From Alcaligenes parafaecalis (GTDB lineage: Bacteria > Pseudomonadota > Gammaproteobacteria > Burkholderiales > Burkholderiaceae_B), in the NCBI RefSeq assembly GCF_026344135.1, contig NZ_JAPKNA010000002.1, positions 186,001 through 250,000 on the forward strand: a DNA stretch of 64,000 nt, written 5' to 3'. Shown in pieces: positions 1 to 8,424 of the stretch. The translations under genes were made by a program, and so were the position numbers. The notes under the pieces were generated by a model. It was given only the letters and a program-made list of their open reading frames with translations, did no database searches and was not told the DNA's origin. Each line of letters opens with the position of its first letter. The stretch's first letter is position 1.

Positions 1-320
1 ACTTGGCCGGGAATCAGACCTAAACAGGGGACGTCGCCTTCCTGGCTGGAGTCGAACAGCATTTGTTCGCCAACGCAGATACCCAGCAAGGGCTTGCTGC
101 GTGCTGCCGTCAGGAGGGCATCGCGCAAACCGGACTGGTCCAGGTGGGCCATGCAATCAGGCATGGCGCCCTGGCCGGGTAATACAACCCGGTCCGCATC
201 CAGAATGGCTTGAGGGGTTTGAGCAAGAATGATGCGCGCATCAGGTGCGGCGGCATGCAGTGCTCGGGCAACCGAGAAGATGTTGCCCGAACCGTAATCG
301 ACAATAGCGATAGTGGTCAC
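1..320 (-). CDS. hisH: Imidazole glycerol phosphate synthase glutaminase subunit HisH (partial, N-terminal part)
   Basis: HisH is the glutaminase half of the HisH-HisF synthase; it passes ammonia to HisF in histidine biosynthesis. The first 106 codons are present and the gene runs off the left edge. The translation opens TIAIVDYGSGN and contains the class I amidotransferase elbow LLGICVGEQML with the nucleophilic Cys, where most family members read GICLGMQ. I chose the GTG at 320 because it immediately precedes TIAIVDYGSGN, and no in-frame ATG fits the family start. It lies 20 bases after the hisB stop, so it is cotranscribed. hisA and hisF probably follow outside the window. The identification is very secure. 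Confidence 0.95.
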   Translation of the reverse strand, partial: MTTIAIVDYGSGNIFSVARALHAAAPDARIILAQTPQAILDADRVVLPGQGAMPDCMAHLDQSGLRDALLTAARSKPLLGICVGEQMLFDSSQEGDVPCLGLIPGQ

Positions 321-340
321 GATATGTGTCCGAAGGACGT

Positions 341-928
341 TTACAGAACCCCTTTGGTCGAAGGCACCACGCCTTCGCTACGTGGGTCCAGCTCCAGAGC
401 CATGCGCAATGCTCGGCCAAAGGCTTTGAACACGGTTTCGCACTGGTGGTGTGCGTTTTCGCCGCGCAGGTTATCGATGTGCATAGAAACCAGGGCGTGA
501 TTCACAAAACCCTGGAAAAACTCGCGTGCCAAGTCTACATCGAACTGGCCGATTCGTGCGCGGGTAAAGGGCACAAAATAAAATAGACCTGGGCGACCGG
601 AGAAGTCCACGACCACGCGCGACAGAGCTTCGTCCAGCGGCACGTAGGAGTGGCCGTAACGGCGCAGACCGGCTTTGCTGCCTACGGCCTTGGCAAAAGC
701 CTGGCCCAGCGCAATGCCAATATCCTCGACGGTATGGTGATCGTCGATGTGGGTATCGCCCTCACAGTGCACGTCCAGGTCAATCAGGCCGTGGCGGGCA
801 ATCTGGTCCAGCATGTGGTCCAGAAAAGGCACGCCGCTGTTGAGCGAGTGACGGCCAGTGCCGTCCAGGTTAACGGCCACGCGGATGCGGGTTTCATTAG
901 TATTGCGGGTAATCTCGGCGGTACGCAT
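341..928 (-). CDS. hisB: Imidazoleglycerol-phosphate dehydratase HisB
   Basis: This enzyme dehydrates imidazole glycerol phosphate to imidazole acetol phosphate in histidine synthesis. The 195-residue protein is the stand-alone dehydratase; the histidinol-phosphatase domain of the enterobacterial fusion is absent. Two metal-binding signatures are visible: DDHHTVEDIGIALG in the first half and NAHHQCETVFKAFGRA in the second. It starts with ATG 25 bases after the hisD stop. Because hisB follows hisD directly, the aminotransferase gene hisC, which often sits here in betaproteobacteria, is missing from this position and must be elsewhere. Confidence 0.97.
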   Translation of the reverse strand: MRTAEITRNTNETRIRVAVNLDGTGRHSLNSGVPFLDHMLDQIARHGLIDLDVHCEGDTHIDDHHTVEDIGIALGQAFAKAVGSKAGLRRYGHSYVPLDEALSRVVVDFSGRPGLFYFVPFTRARIGQFDVDLAREFFQGFVNHALVSMHIDNLRGENAHHQCETVFKAFGRALRMALELDPRSEGVVPSTKGVL

Positions 929-953
929 ATCAGAGCCGGCGGCAAGGCCGGTA

Positions 954-2258
954 TCAGGATTGGTTCAATCGGAATTGCGCGCTGGCAGCGTGGGCGTACA
1001 GCCCCTCGCCTTGTGCCAGCGTAGCGGCTATGGGTCCCAGTGTTTGGGCGCCTGATTCTGAAACCTGGATAATGCTGCTGCGTTTCTGGAAATCGTAGAC
1101 GCCCAAGGGTGACGAGAAACGCGCAGTGCGTGCCGTCGGCAGGACATGGTTAGGCCCGGCACAGTAATCGCCCAGCGATTCGGAGCTGTAGGGGCCCAGG
1201 AAAATGGCGCCAGCATGGCGGATTTTGCCCAACAAGTCCTGGGCGTTCTGGGTAGAGACTTCCAGGTGTTCCGGCGCGATATGGTTGCTGATCCGACAGG
1301 CCTCGTCCAGATCACGGACGTGGATCAGGGCACCACGGCCCGACAGGCTGCGGCGGATGATGTCCGCACGTGGCATGGCAGGCAATAAACGTTCGATAGC
1401 CGCTTCAACCTGATCCAGGAAGTCGGCATCGGGGCACAGCAAGATGGCCTGGGCCAGCTCGTCGTGTTCGGCCTGGGAGAACAGGTCCATGGCCACCCAG
1501 TCGGCAGGGGCACTGCCGTCGCTGATGATCAGGATCTCGGAGGGGCCAGCAATCATGTCGATGCCCACCACACCAAAGACGCGGCGCTTGGCAGCGGCCA
1601 CATAGGCGTTGCCGGGGCCGACAATCTTGTCCACTGCAGGCACTGTGTCTGTACCGTAGGCCAGGGCACCTACGGCTTGCGCGCCACCAATGGTGAACAC
1701 GCGATCAACACCGCCCAGAGCGGCAGCCGCCAGTACGATGGGGTTGCGCACGCCATCGGGTGTAGGCGTGACCATGATCAGTTCAGGAACGCCCGCCACT
1801 TTGGCAGGGATGGCGTTCATCAGAACGGAAGAGGGGTAAGCCGCCTTGCCACCGGGAACGTACAGTCCCACACGGTCCAAGGGAGTGACTTGTTGTCCCA
1901 GCACGGTGCCGTCGGCTTCTGTGTAGGTCCAGGTTTCCGTGCGTTGATGCTCGTGATAGCGGCGCACGCGTTCGGCGGCCTGTTCCAGTGCCTTGCGCTG
2001 ATCGGCAGGCAGGCTGTCCAGAGCCGCAAACAGTTCTTCTTTAGTGATTTCCAATGCGCTGGCCTGTTCAACCGCCATGCGATCAAAGCGGCGTGTGTAG
2101 TCCAGCAAGGCCGTGTCTCCCTCATGCTGGATACGATGCAGGATCTCGGCACAGGCGTGCTCAATAGACGCGTCTTCGGACGCTTCGTAAGCCAGTAGAG
2201 TGCGCAGTTCGGCATCGAACTGGGCGGATTGGGAGTTCAGGCGATGGATCAGTGACAT
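954..2258 (-). CDS. hisD: Histidinol dehydrogenase HisD
   Basis: HisD catalyses the last two steps of histidine synthesis, a Zn- and NAD-dependent oxidation of histidinol to histidine. The 434-residue length is normal for the family. The signature GPGNAYVAAAKRRVFGVVG followed by DMIAGPSEI is present, as is the catalytic region HIAPEHLEV. The gap to the upstream hisG is about 125 bases and holds a strong inverted repeat, the only sizeable gap in this his cluster. Confidence 0.97.
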   Translation of the reverse strand: MSLIHRLNSQSAQFDAELRTLLAYEASEDASIEHACAEILHRIQHEGDTALLDYTRRFDRMAVEQASALEITKEELFAALDSLPADQRKALEQAAERVRRYHEHQRTETWTYTEADGTVLGQQVTPLDRVGLYVPGGKAAYPSSVLMNAIPAKVAGVPELIMVTPTPDGVRNPIVLAAAALGGVDRVFTIGGAQAVGALAYGTDTVPAVDKIVGPGNAYVAAAKRRVFGVVGIDMIAGPSEILIISDGSAPADWVAMDLFSQAEHDELAQAILLCPDADFLDQVEAAIERLLPAMPRADIIRRSLSGRGALIHVRDLDEACRISNHIAPEHLEVSTQNAQDLLGKIRHAGAIFLGPYSSESLGDYCAGPNHVLPTARTARFSSPLGVYDFQKRSSIIQVSESGAQTLGPIAATLAQGEGLYAHAASAQFRLNQS

Positions 2259-2306
2259 GTCGCTATAGGAAAAAGCTAAGGTTCAAGGGCCAGTGTATAA
2301 CATTTC

Positions 2307-2343
2307 GCTTAGGCAAAAAGCGGTCTACGCCTTTTGCCTAAGC
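2307..2343. other. Inverted repeat between hisG and hisD
   Basis: Two 16-base arms, 2307-2322 and 2328-2343, pair with one mismatch around a 5-base loop. On the minus (his) strand no U-run follows the stem directly, so it is not a classical terminator. It could be an RNA-processing or stabilising hairpin, or a partial attenuator, between the murA-hisG and hisDBH parts of the operon. Confidence 0.5.
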
Positions 2344-2383
2344 TGGATTCACCGACTGTTTACCCCTGGGAGGTGCAGAGGGC

Positions 2384-3058
2384 TTACTCGTCCACCGAGG
2401 CGCGCGAGAATGCGTCGATCAGGGGTTGCAACTGAGCGCCACGGTTCTTCATGGCGGCCTGGTTGACGATCAGGCGCGAGGAGATAGGGCTGATATCTTC
2501 CACTTCCACCAGTTTGTTGGCGCGCAGAGTGCCACCGCTGGATACCAGATCCACAATGGCGTCGGCCAGACCGACCAGCGGAGCCAGCTCCATGGAGCCA
2601 TACAGCTTGATCAGGTCCACGTACACACCCTTGCTGGCGAAGTGTTCACGGGCAGCTCGGGTGTATTTGGTGGCGATACGCAGGCGCGAACCTTGCTTGA
2701 CGGCCGAATGGTAGTCAAAGCCTTCGGCTACGGCCACGCACAGACGGCAGCGGGCAATGTTCAGGTCTACCGGCTGATACAGACCGCCGGGGTGCTGTTC
2801 CATGTGCTCGTACAGCACGTCCTTACCGGCAATCCCGATATGGGCGGCACCGTACTGCACATAGGTCGGGACATCCGTGGCACGCACAATAATCAGACGC
2901 AGGTCAGGACTATTGGTAGGCAGGATCAGTTTGCGCGACGTCTCTGGGCTTTCCAGCACCTTGATACCGGCCTCTTCCAGCAAAGGCAGGGTTTCGTCAA
3001 AAATCCGGCCTTTGGACAAGGCCAGCGTCAGGGGTTGATTTAAACCGGCGGGACTCAT
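2384..3058 (-). CDS. hisG: ATP phosphoribosyltransferase catalytic subunit HisG (short form)
   Basis: HisG joins ATP and PRPP in the first, feedback-controlled step of histidine synthesis. The 224-residue length marks it as the short form (HisG-S), which lacks the C-terminal regulatory domain and by family knowledge works in a complex with the HisRS-like HisZ; hisZ is not in the window. The N-terminus LTLALSKGRIFDETLPLLEEAG and the segment DVPTYVQYGAAHIGIAGKD are typical. The start codon overlaps the murA stop by one base (TAATG), so the two are translationally coupled. Confidence 0.96.
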   Translation of the reverse strand: MSPAGLNQPLTLALSKGRIFDETLPLLEEAGIKVLESPETSRKLILPTNSPDLRLIIVRATDVPTYVQYGAAHIGIAGKDVLYEHMEQHPGGLYQPVDLNIARCRLCVAVAEGFDYHSAVKQGSRLRIATKYTRAAREHFASKGVYVDLIKLYGSMELAPLVGLADAIVDLVSSGGTLRANKLVEVEDISPISSRLIVNQAAMKNRGAQLQPLIDAFSRASVDE

Positions 3059-4317
3059 TAGGTTTCCTTGCTGCTGATTCGCTCGATATTGGCGCCTACG
3101 GCTTGAAGCTTGGCTTCCATACGGTCGTAGCCACGGTCAAGATGGTAGATGCGTTCGACGGTGGTGTCACCCCGAGCAGCCAGACCAGCAATGACCAGGC
3201 TGGCCGAAGCACGCAGATCCGTTGCCATGACGGTGGCGCCGGTCAGATAGGGGGCGCCGGTAATGACGGCCATATGGCCTTCGATATCAATCTGTGCACC
3301 CAGGCGATTCAGTTCCTGTACGTGCATGTAGCGATTTTCAAAGATGGTTTCCACGACCGAGGCAGTTCCATCCGCAATGGTGTTCAAGGCCATCAATTGG
3401 GCCTGCATGTCCGTGGGAAAGCCCGGGTATTCGCTGGTGCGGAAGCTGACGGCCTTGGGGCGCTGATTCATGCTGGCCTTGATCCAGTCAGGGCCAGTTT
3501 CAATCTGCAGGCCCGCTTCGCGCAGCTTGTCCAGAGTGGCACCCATGGCGTCGGCATCGGTATTGCGCAAGGTCAGTTCGCCACCCGTAGCGGCAACAGC
3601 GCACAGGAACGTACCAGCTTCGATGCGATCCGGGCAAATGCGATGGGTGGCACCGTGCAGGCGCTCTACGCCATCAATCACAATGCGGTCCGTGCCGTGG
3701 CCCTGAATCTTGGCACCCATTTTGATCAGCAGTTCGGCCAGATCAATAATTTCGGGTTCGCGTGCGGCGTTTTCCAGAATGGTCTGACCTTCCGCCAGGA
3801 CGGCTGCCATCATCAGGTTTTCAGTACCGGTGACGGTCACCATATCGGTGCGCACAACGGCACCGCGCAAGCGTTTGGCGCGGGCATTCACAAAACCGTG
3901 TTCGACATGGATTTCCGCACCCATGGCTGCCAGGCCCTTGATGTGCTGGTCCACGGGACGTTGACCAATGGCGCAACCACCGGGCAGGCTGACGCGGGCC
4001 TCGCCAAAGCGGGCCAGCAAGGGGCCCAGCACCAGAATCGAGGCACGCATGGTTTTCACCAGTTCGTACGGCGCTTCCAGATTGGTGATATTGCCCGCAT
4101 TCAGCTCCAGCGTGCCATTGCGTGCCTGGCTAACACCTAACTGCCCCAAGAGCTTCAGGGTGGTGTCGATATCGCGCAGACGCGGGACATTTTCCAGGTA
4201 CACCGTATCAGCCGTCAGCAGACTGGCGCACAAGATAGGCAGGGCGGCGTTTTTGGCGCCAGAGACGGTGATCTCGCCATTCAGGCGTTGACCGCCTGTG
4301 ATGCGTAATTTATCCAT
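3058..4317 (-). CDS. murA: UDP-N-acetylglucosamine 1-carboxyvinyltransferase MurA
   Basis: MurA transfers enolpyruvate from PEP to UDP-GlcNAc, the first committed step of peptidoglycan synthesis, in the cytoplasm. The protein is 419 residues, as expected. Lys22-Asn23 of the substrate site (SGAKNAALPI) and the reactive Cys115 in LPGGCAIGQRPVDQH are both present; Cys115 is the fosfomycin target in the family. It overlaps the end of ibaG by 8 bases and hisG by one base. The ibaG-murA neighbourhood is also conserved in enterobacteria. Confidence 0.98.
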   Translation of the reverse strand: MDKLRITGGQRLNGEITVSGAKNAALPILCASLLTADTVYLENVPRLRDIDTTLKLLGQLGVSQARNGTLELNAGNITNLEAPYELVKTMRASILVLGPLLARFGEARVSLPGGCAIGQRPVDQHIKGLAAMGAEIHVEHGFVNARAKRLRGAVVRTDMVTVTGTENLMMAAVLAEGQTILENAAREPEIIDLAELLIKMGAKIQGHGTDRIVIDGVERLHGATHRICPDRIEAGTFLCAVAATGGELTLRNTDADAMGATLDKLREAGLQIETGPDWIKASMNQRPKAVSFRTSEYPGFPTDMQAQLMALNTIADGTASVVETIFENRYMHVQELNRLGAQIDIEGHMAVITGAPYLTGATVMATDLRASASLVIAGLAARGDTTVERIYHLDRGYDRMEAKLQAVGANIERISSKET

Positions 4318-4558
4318 TCGGATTGGCCTTGTATTCGTCGGGGGTAAGCGTGCGCATGGACAGGGCGTGGATTTCAGCTTTCATGCGGTCACCCAGGGCC
4401 TTGTAGACCAGTTGGTGACGGGCAATCAGACGTTTGCCTTCAAAGGCGGTGCTGACGATCAGGGCCTCAAAGTGCGAACCATCGCCTTGCACTTGCAAGT
4501 GTTCACAGGGCAGGTTGTCGGCAATGTATTGGTGAACTTGTTCGGGGGTCGGCAACAT
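4310..4558 (-). CDS. ibaG: BolA/IbaG family protein
   Basis: This is a small BolA-like protein of 82 residues from the ATG at 4558. Family members pair with monothiol glutaredoxins and bind or traffic Fe-S clusters; IbaG is the member encoded beside murA. The class II KH-like fold is suggested by the run DGSHFEALIVSTAFEGKRLIARHQLVYKALG, split here only for description, with the conserved RH-Q-V-Y element. A longer reading frame would start at 4591 inside the permease gene. The start at 4558 gives the usual family length and follows the permease stop by 4 bases, so I prefer it. Confidence 0.9.
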   Translation of the reverse strand: MLPTPEQVHQYIADNLPCEHLQVQGDGSHFEALIVSTAFEGKRLIARHQLVYKALGDRMKAEIHALSMRTLTPDEYKANPNG

Positions 4559-4562
4559 GAAA

Positions 4563-5420
4563 TCAATTCCGTAATTTATAGCCTGAGGCAAGCAGGCGTA
4601 GCGAAATCAGACACAGCGCAACAAAGACGCTGGCGACAACGGTCAGGCTGAACCAGGGAGAAATATCCGAGGCGGCAAAAAAACCGTAGCGGAATCCGTC
4701 AATGGTGTAGAGCAGCGGATTCCAGTGTGAAACAGTTTGCCAGAAGGGCGGCAAGCTATGGATGGAGTAAAACACACCCGACAGGAAGGTGGCGGGCATG
4801 ATTAAAAAGTTCTGGAACGCCGCCAGTTGGTCGAACTTTTCAGACCATAAACCGGCGATCAGCCCCAAGGTGCCCATGATGCCGCAAGACAGGATGGCAA
4901 AGACCAACACCCACAAAGGCTTGGAGACGGGCAGAGACACAAAGAACAGGGACACCAGCCAGACACAGAGGCCCACACAGATGCCGCGGGCGATGGACGC
5001 CAGCAGGTAGGCCGAGAAGATTTCGCGGTGTGAGAGCGGCGGCAGCAGGATAAAGACCAGATTGCCCGTGATACGGCTTTGGATGAGTGACGAGGAGGGG
5101 TTGGCAAAGGCGTTTTGCAACATGCTCATCATCATCAGGCCCGGAATCAGGAAGGCGGTATAGGGCACGGAGTCGTACACCGTGACGCGGCCTTCCAGGA
5201 CGTGGGCGAAAATCAGCAAGTACATCAGCGCCGTCAGCACGGGGGCGGCGATGGTTTGAAAGCCCACTTTCCAGAAACGCATCAGCTCTTTACGCAGCAG
5301 CGTTGGAAAGCCCGAACCCATTTTGGGTTGCGGGGGCAGGCTAAGGGTCCCGATTTTAGCTGCGGGAGCGTCCGTGTTCTGAGGCACGCCCCAGTGTTTG
5401 GGGGAGTTGTTCTGATTCAC
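4563..5420 (-). CDS. ABC-2 type transporter permease
   Basis: This is the inner-membrane permease of an ABC exporter of the YadH/ABC-2 type, 285 residues with about six hydrophobic segments from residue 50 onward. It forms the transporter with the ATPase encoded just upstream. The reading frame is open further upstream, but that extension lies inside the ATPase gene and reads as His/Arg-rich shadow sequence. The GTG at 5420 overlaps the ATPase stop in a GTGA junction and is the likely start. Position next to mla and murA genes is conserved in betaproteobacteria. The substrate is unknown. Confidence 0.9.
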   Translation of the reverse strand: MNQNNSPKHWGVPQNTDAPAAKIGTLSLPPQPKMGSGFPTLLRKELMRFWKVGFQTIAAPVLTALMYLLIFAHVLEGRVTVYDSVPYTAFLIPGLMMMSMLQNAFANPSSSLIQSRITGNLVFILLPPLSHREIFSAYLLASIARGICVGLCVWLVSLFFVSLPVSKPLWVLVFAILSCGIMGTLGLIAGLWSEKFDQLAAFQNFLIMPATFLSGVFYSIHSLPPFWQTVSHWNPLLYTIDGFRYGFFAASDISPWFSLTVVASVFVALCLISLRLLASGYKLRN

Positions 5421-6208
5421 AGCGCCACCCCCATTTTTCCTTCGTTGTGCATGATGCGCACAAATGCATCCTCCAGATCGTGGCCGCCTGCGCGCTCCAT
5501 GATGGCTTGCGTGGTATCCAGGGCAACGATCTTGCCGCTTTTCAGCATGGCCAGCCGACCACAGAGAGCCTGGGCTTCTTCCAGGTAGTGGGTGGTCAGC
5601 AAGATGGTGTGGCCTTGTTGATTCAGACGAATGATGAACTCCCATAGCGTGCGGCGCAGATCCACGTCCACACCGGCAGTGGGTTCATCCAGAATAATGA
5701 CAGGGGGGCGGTGCACCAGCGCCTGGGCCACCAGCACGCGGCGCTTCATGCCGCCGGACAAGGCACGCATATTGACGTCTGCCTTGTCGCTCAAGGCCAG
5801 ATTGGCCAGAATTTCGTCGATCCAGTCGTCATTGTTTTTCAGGCCAAAGTAGCCCGATTGCAGACGCAGGGTTTCACGGACGGTGAAAAAGGGATCGTAA
5901 ACAATTTCCTGCGGCACCACGCCCAGCGATTGGCGGGCTTTCTGGTACTGGGTGCGCACATCGTAACCACAGACGCTGACCTGGCCGCTAGTGGGGCGGG
6001 TCAGCCCCGCCAGCATGGAGATCAGGGTCGTTTTACCGGCACCGTTGGGGCCAAGTAAACCAAAAAATTCACCATGTTCGATAGTCAGGCTGACCTGATC
6101 GACGGCCAGAAAACCGGCATCGGAACGAGGAGGGGAAAACAGGCTTTTGAGTCCCCGGCTTTGGGGAGCGAAGCGTTTGCTGACGTTATCGAGTTTGAAG
6201 GCGGACAT
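5417..6208 (-). CDS. ABC transporter ATP-binding protein (YadG-like)
   Basis: This 263-residue ATPase is the partner of the ABC-2 permease that follows it. Walker A (LLGPNGAGKTTLISML), the signature ALSGGMKRRV and Walker B (VIILDEPTAGVD) are all intact. About 50 residues precede Walker A. It is the first gene of the operon running through permease, ibaG, murA and his, and is separated from mlaC by a 186-base gap with a hairpin. The substrate cannot be read from the sequence. Confidence 0.93.
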   Translation of the reverse strand: MSAFKLDNVSKRFAPQSRGLKSLFSPPRSDAGFLAVDQVSLTIEHGEFFGLLGPNGAGKTTLISMLAGLTRPTSGQVSVCGYDVRTQYQKARQSLGVVPQEIVYDPFFTVRETLRLQSGYFGLKNNDDWIDEILANLALSDKADVNMRALSGGMKRRVLVAQALVHRPPVIILDEPTAGVDVDLRRTLWEFIIRLNQQGHTILLTTHYLEEAQALCGRLAMLKSGKIVALDTTQAIMERAGGHDLEDAFVRIMHNEGKMGVAL

Positions 6209-6274
6209 GGCAGTGTGGGTTGGCCTGACGCGGGTGTGGCGGTGGAAGTCGTCGCTGTAGCGTCTTTGTTAACT

Positions 6275-6306
6275 AAACAGGCCTACGCATGGGCGTAGAC
6301 CTGTTT
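6275..6306 (-). terminator. Hairpin after mlaC, probable terminator
   Basis: Arms of 14 bases (6275-6288 and 6293-6306) pair with one mismatch around the loop atgg. On the minus strand the stem ends in three Ts and is followed by a mixed T/A stretch, so it is a moderate rather than textbook intrinsic terminator. It lies between the mlaC stop and the ABC ATPase start and would separate the mla operon from the ABC-murA-his operon. Confidence 0.55.
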
Positions 6307-6394
6307 GGGGGTGATCAGGCTCTTTATTATAGAGTACGACTCTGGTCTGCTTAAGAATGCCCGACCAAAGCGCCCGTGCTTGCCACGGCCTGTC

Positions 6395-7066
6395 TTAACT
6401 GTTTTGCTTGTTCAGCGCCTGAATCAGGCCATCAATACCGCCCTGTTCAATTTGCTGGGAGAACTGGTTGCGGTAGTTCTGGATCAGCCAGATGCCTTCC
6501 ACGTTCAAGTCGTAGATTTTCCAGCCTTCTGGTGTTTTTTCCAGACGGTAATCCACGCCCACGGGGCCGCCGTTAGGCTGGGTCAGCGAGGAGCGCACCA
6601 CCACATCATCCGCATTGGCATCGCCACGGAAAGGCAGAATGGTCAGTTGGGTCTTGTCGTCAACGCGGGACAGGGCGCCGCTATAGGTACGCACCAGCGT
6701 GCCCTTGAAGGCATCAACCAGCTTCTGGCGCTGCTCGGCATTGGCTTGACGCCAGTAACGACCAGCAGCCAGGCGGGTGGTCTTTTCCAGATTCACGTAA
6801 GGCATGATGTGGTCGTTGACCGCAGCCATGATGGCAGCACGATCACCCTTGCGGATGGATTCGCTTTCCTTGACGACTTGCAAGGCCTGATTGCCGACCG
6901 CTTCAACAAACTTGTTGGGCTCCCCTTTGGGGTCAGCCGCTTGTGCTTGAGCCGCCACAGCGTGCAAACACAGGGCCAAGGCTGCACAGACGGTCAGAAT
7001 CCAGGAAATCAGGCGAGAGGGAGAGGACTGCAAAGCAGTCCCGCCCAAGGCGGGACGGGAAATCAT
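6395..7066 (-). CDS. mlaC: Periplasmic phospholipid-binding protein MlaC
   Basis: MlaC shuttles phospholipids through the periplasm between the outer-membrane MlaA complex and the inner-membrane MlaFED complex. The 223-residue protein has a hydrophobic signal region at about residues 20-42 ending AVAAQAQA, a plausible signal peptidase I site. The mature part has the Tgt2/MlaC pattern, including NLEKTTRLAAGRYWRQA and a C-terminal DLNVEGIWLIQNYRNQF. It follows mlaA by 39 bases. mlaB, which encodes the STAS-domain subunit, would be expected next but is not present. Confidence 0.95.
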   Translation of the reverse strand: MISRPALGGTALQSSPSRLISWILTVCAALALCLHAVAAQAQAADPKGEPNKFVEAVGNQALQVVKESESIRKGDRAAIMAAVNDHIMPYVNLEKTTRLAAGRYWRQANAEQRQKLVDAFKGTLVRTYSGALSRVDDKTQLTILPFRGDANADDVVVRSSLTQPNGGPVGVDYRLEKTPEGWKIYDLNVEGIWLIQNYRNQFSQQIEQGGIDGLIQALNKQNS

Positions 7067-7105
7067 AAAAAAACTCCAGATGAGTGTTCTGCGGGCAGGG
7101 CGTTT

Positions 7106-7888
7106 TTATTCGTCTGCGTCCGAGTAATCAGGCAAATCCTGGCTGGTATCGCCACCGGTGCGGCGAGCTTGCACCAAGGCATGGCGTCGTTGCAGGTAAG
7201 CGTCGCGTATGAAGCTGTAGCGGTCAAGGGCGATGTCGTTAACAAGTTTTTCTGCATCCAGCACGCCAGCGCGGGCATCCAGAGCCCAAAGACCCATGAT
7301 GCTGTTGCGTACGGGTACATCCTTGATGGCCATGATCGGACCCGTGGACGAGAAGCCTTCCAGGAAGCTGGTGCCGCGTGCCACACCGTCACGAACCGTG
7401 CTGGGGCCAAAGAAGGGCAGAACCACGTAAGGGCCAGATTTGACGCCCCATACGCCCAGCGTCACGCCAAAGTCGTTGGGGATGCGCTTGGAGCCGTTCA
7501 TGGTGGCAACGTCGATACAACCGCCCAGCCCCATGGTGGAGTTGAACAGGACGCGACCCAGGGTGTTGAAGAAGTCAACGTGCTCGCCTTGCAGGAAGCT
7601 GTTGACGGCCGACCAGGCATCGCCCAGGTTGTTGAAAATGTTACTAATACATGTGCGTGCAGGCTGCGGCGTCAGAGCGTTATAGCCTTCTGCAATCGGT
7701 TTGATCAGCGCGCCGTCCACGGTTTCGTTAAAGGCGTAGATGCCGCGGTTCATGCCTTCCCAGGGATCCTGGGGGTTGGGGTTAGGCACGCTGGCGCAAC
7801 CAGCCACAAGCGCAGCACTGGCACCGATCAGGCTCAAACGGACTCCACGGGGCAGGGAGTAAGAGCGGCGAGTTGTTGTTGTATTCAT
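7106..7888 (-). CDS. mlaA: Outer-membrane lipoprotein MlaA (VacJ)
   Basis: MlaA removes mislocalised phospholipids from the outer leaflet of the outer membrane and hands them to MlaC. From the ATG at 7888 the protein has a lipoprotein signal with lipobox LVAGC and the acylated Cys at residue 31. The MlaA hallmark DPWEGMNRGIYAFNETVD follows soon after, then WSAVNSFLQGE and ALDARAGVL. The frame is open 8 codons further, to an ATG at 7912. I prefer 7888 because it gives a normal signal peptide, although neither start has a strong ribosome-binding site. In enterobacteria mlaA is unlinked to mlaFEDCB; here it is inside the operon. Confidence 0.95.
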   Translation of the reverse strand: MNTTTTRRSYSLPRGVRLSLIGASAALVAGCASVPNPNPQDPWEGMNRGIYAFNETVDGALIKPIAEGYNALTPQPARTCISNIFNNLGDAWSAVNSFLQGEHVDFFNTLGRVLFNSTMGLGGCIDVATMNGSKRIPNDFGVTLGVWGVKSGPYVVLPFFGPSTVRDGVARGTSFLEGFSSTGPIMAIKDVPVRNSIMGLWALDARAGVLDAEKLVNDIALDRYSFIRDAYLQRRHALVQARRTGGDTSQDLPDYSDADE

Positions 7889-7926
7889 GATTGTGTCGTC
7901 TGTAATGAGCATGAGGCAGCCGGGTC

Positions 7927-8403
7927 TTACTCCGTTTTGGAGCCGCCTTCCTTGGAGGCTGTGTTGTAGAGGAACTTGCTGATCAGCTCTTCCAGCACAA
8001 CCGCGCTTTGGGTATAGGTAATGGTGCTGCCACCTTGAAGGTCTTTATCGTCGCCACCGGCGGTCAGGCCAATGTACTGCTCGCCCAGCAGACCAGAGGT
8101 CAGGATAGAGGCCGAGGTATCCAGGGGGAATTTGTAGTGTTCGTCCATATCCAGCGTAACCACGGCTTTGAAATCCTGATTATCAAAACCAATGGAGCCC
8201 ACGCGACCCACGACCACACCGCTGGCCTTGATAGGGGCACGCGGTTTCAGGCCACCCAGATTATCGAATTTGGCCGATACCTGGTAGGTTTTGGCAAAGG
8301 AAAAAGTACTGAGGTTACCCGCACGCAGGGCCAGGAATGCCAGTGCGACCAGCCCCAGCAAAACAAACAGGCCAACCCAGAAATCGGTTTTCTCGCGATT
8401 CAT
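7927..8403 (-). CDS. mlaD: MCE-domain phospholipid transport protein MlaD
   Basis: MlaD is anchored in the inner membrane by one N-terminal helix (residues about 7-26, VGLFVLLGLVALAFLALRAG). Its periplasmic MCE domain forms a hexameric ring on the MlaFE transporter. The MCE domain runs from about residue 40 (VSAKFDNLGGLKPRAPIKASG) and includes LLGEQYIGLTAG. The length of 158 residues is typical. It follows mlaE by about 20 bases. Confidence 0.96.
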   Translation of the reverse strand: MNREKTDFWVGLFVLLGLVALAFLALRAGNLSTFSFAKTYQVSAKFDNLGGLKPRAPIKASGVVVGRVGSIGFDNQDFKAVVTLDMDEHYKFPLDTSASILTSGLLGEQYIGLTAGGDDKDLQGGSTITYTQSAVVLEELISKFLYNTASKEGGSKTE

Positions 8404-8424
8404 AGCTGAGCAATTCCTAAATAG

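Noticed and set aside
6305..7969. 554-codon plus-strand open frame over mlaC and mlaA
   Set aside because: It spans two well-supported minus-strand genes and their gap, with no motifs.
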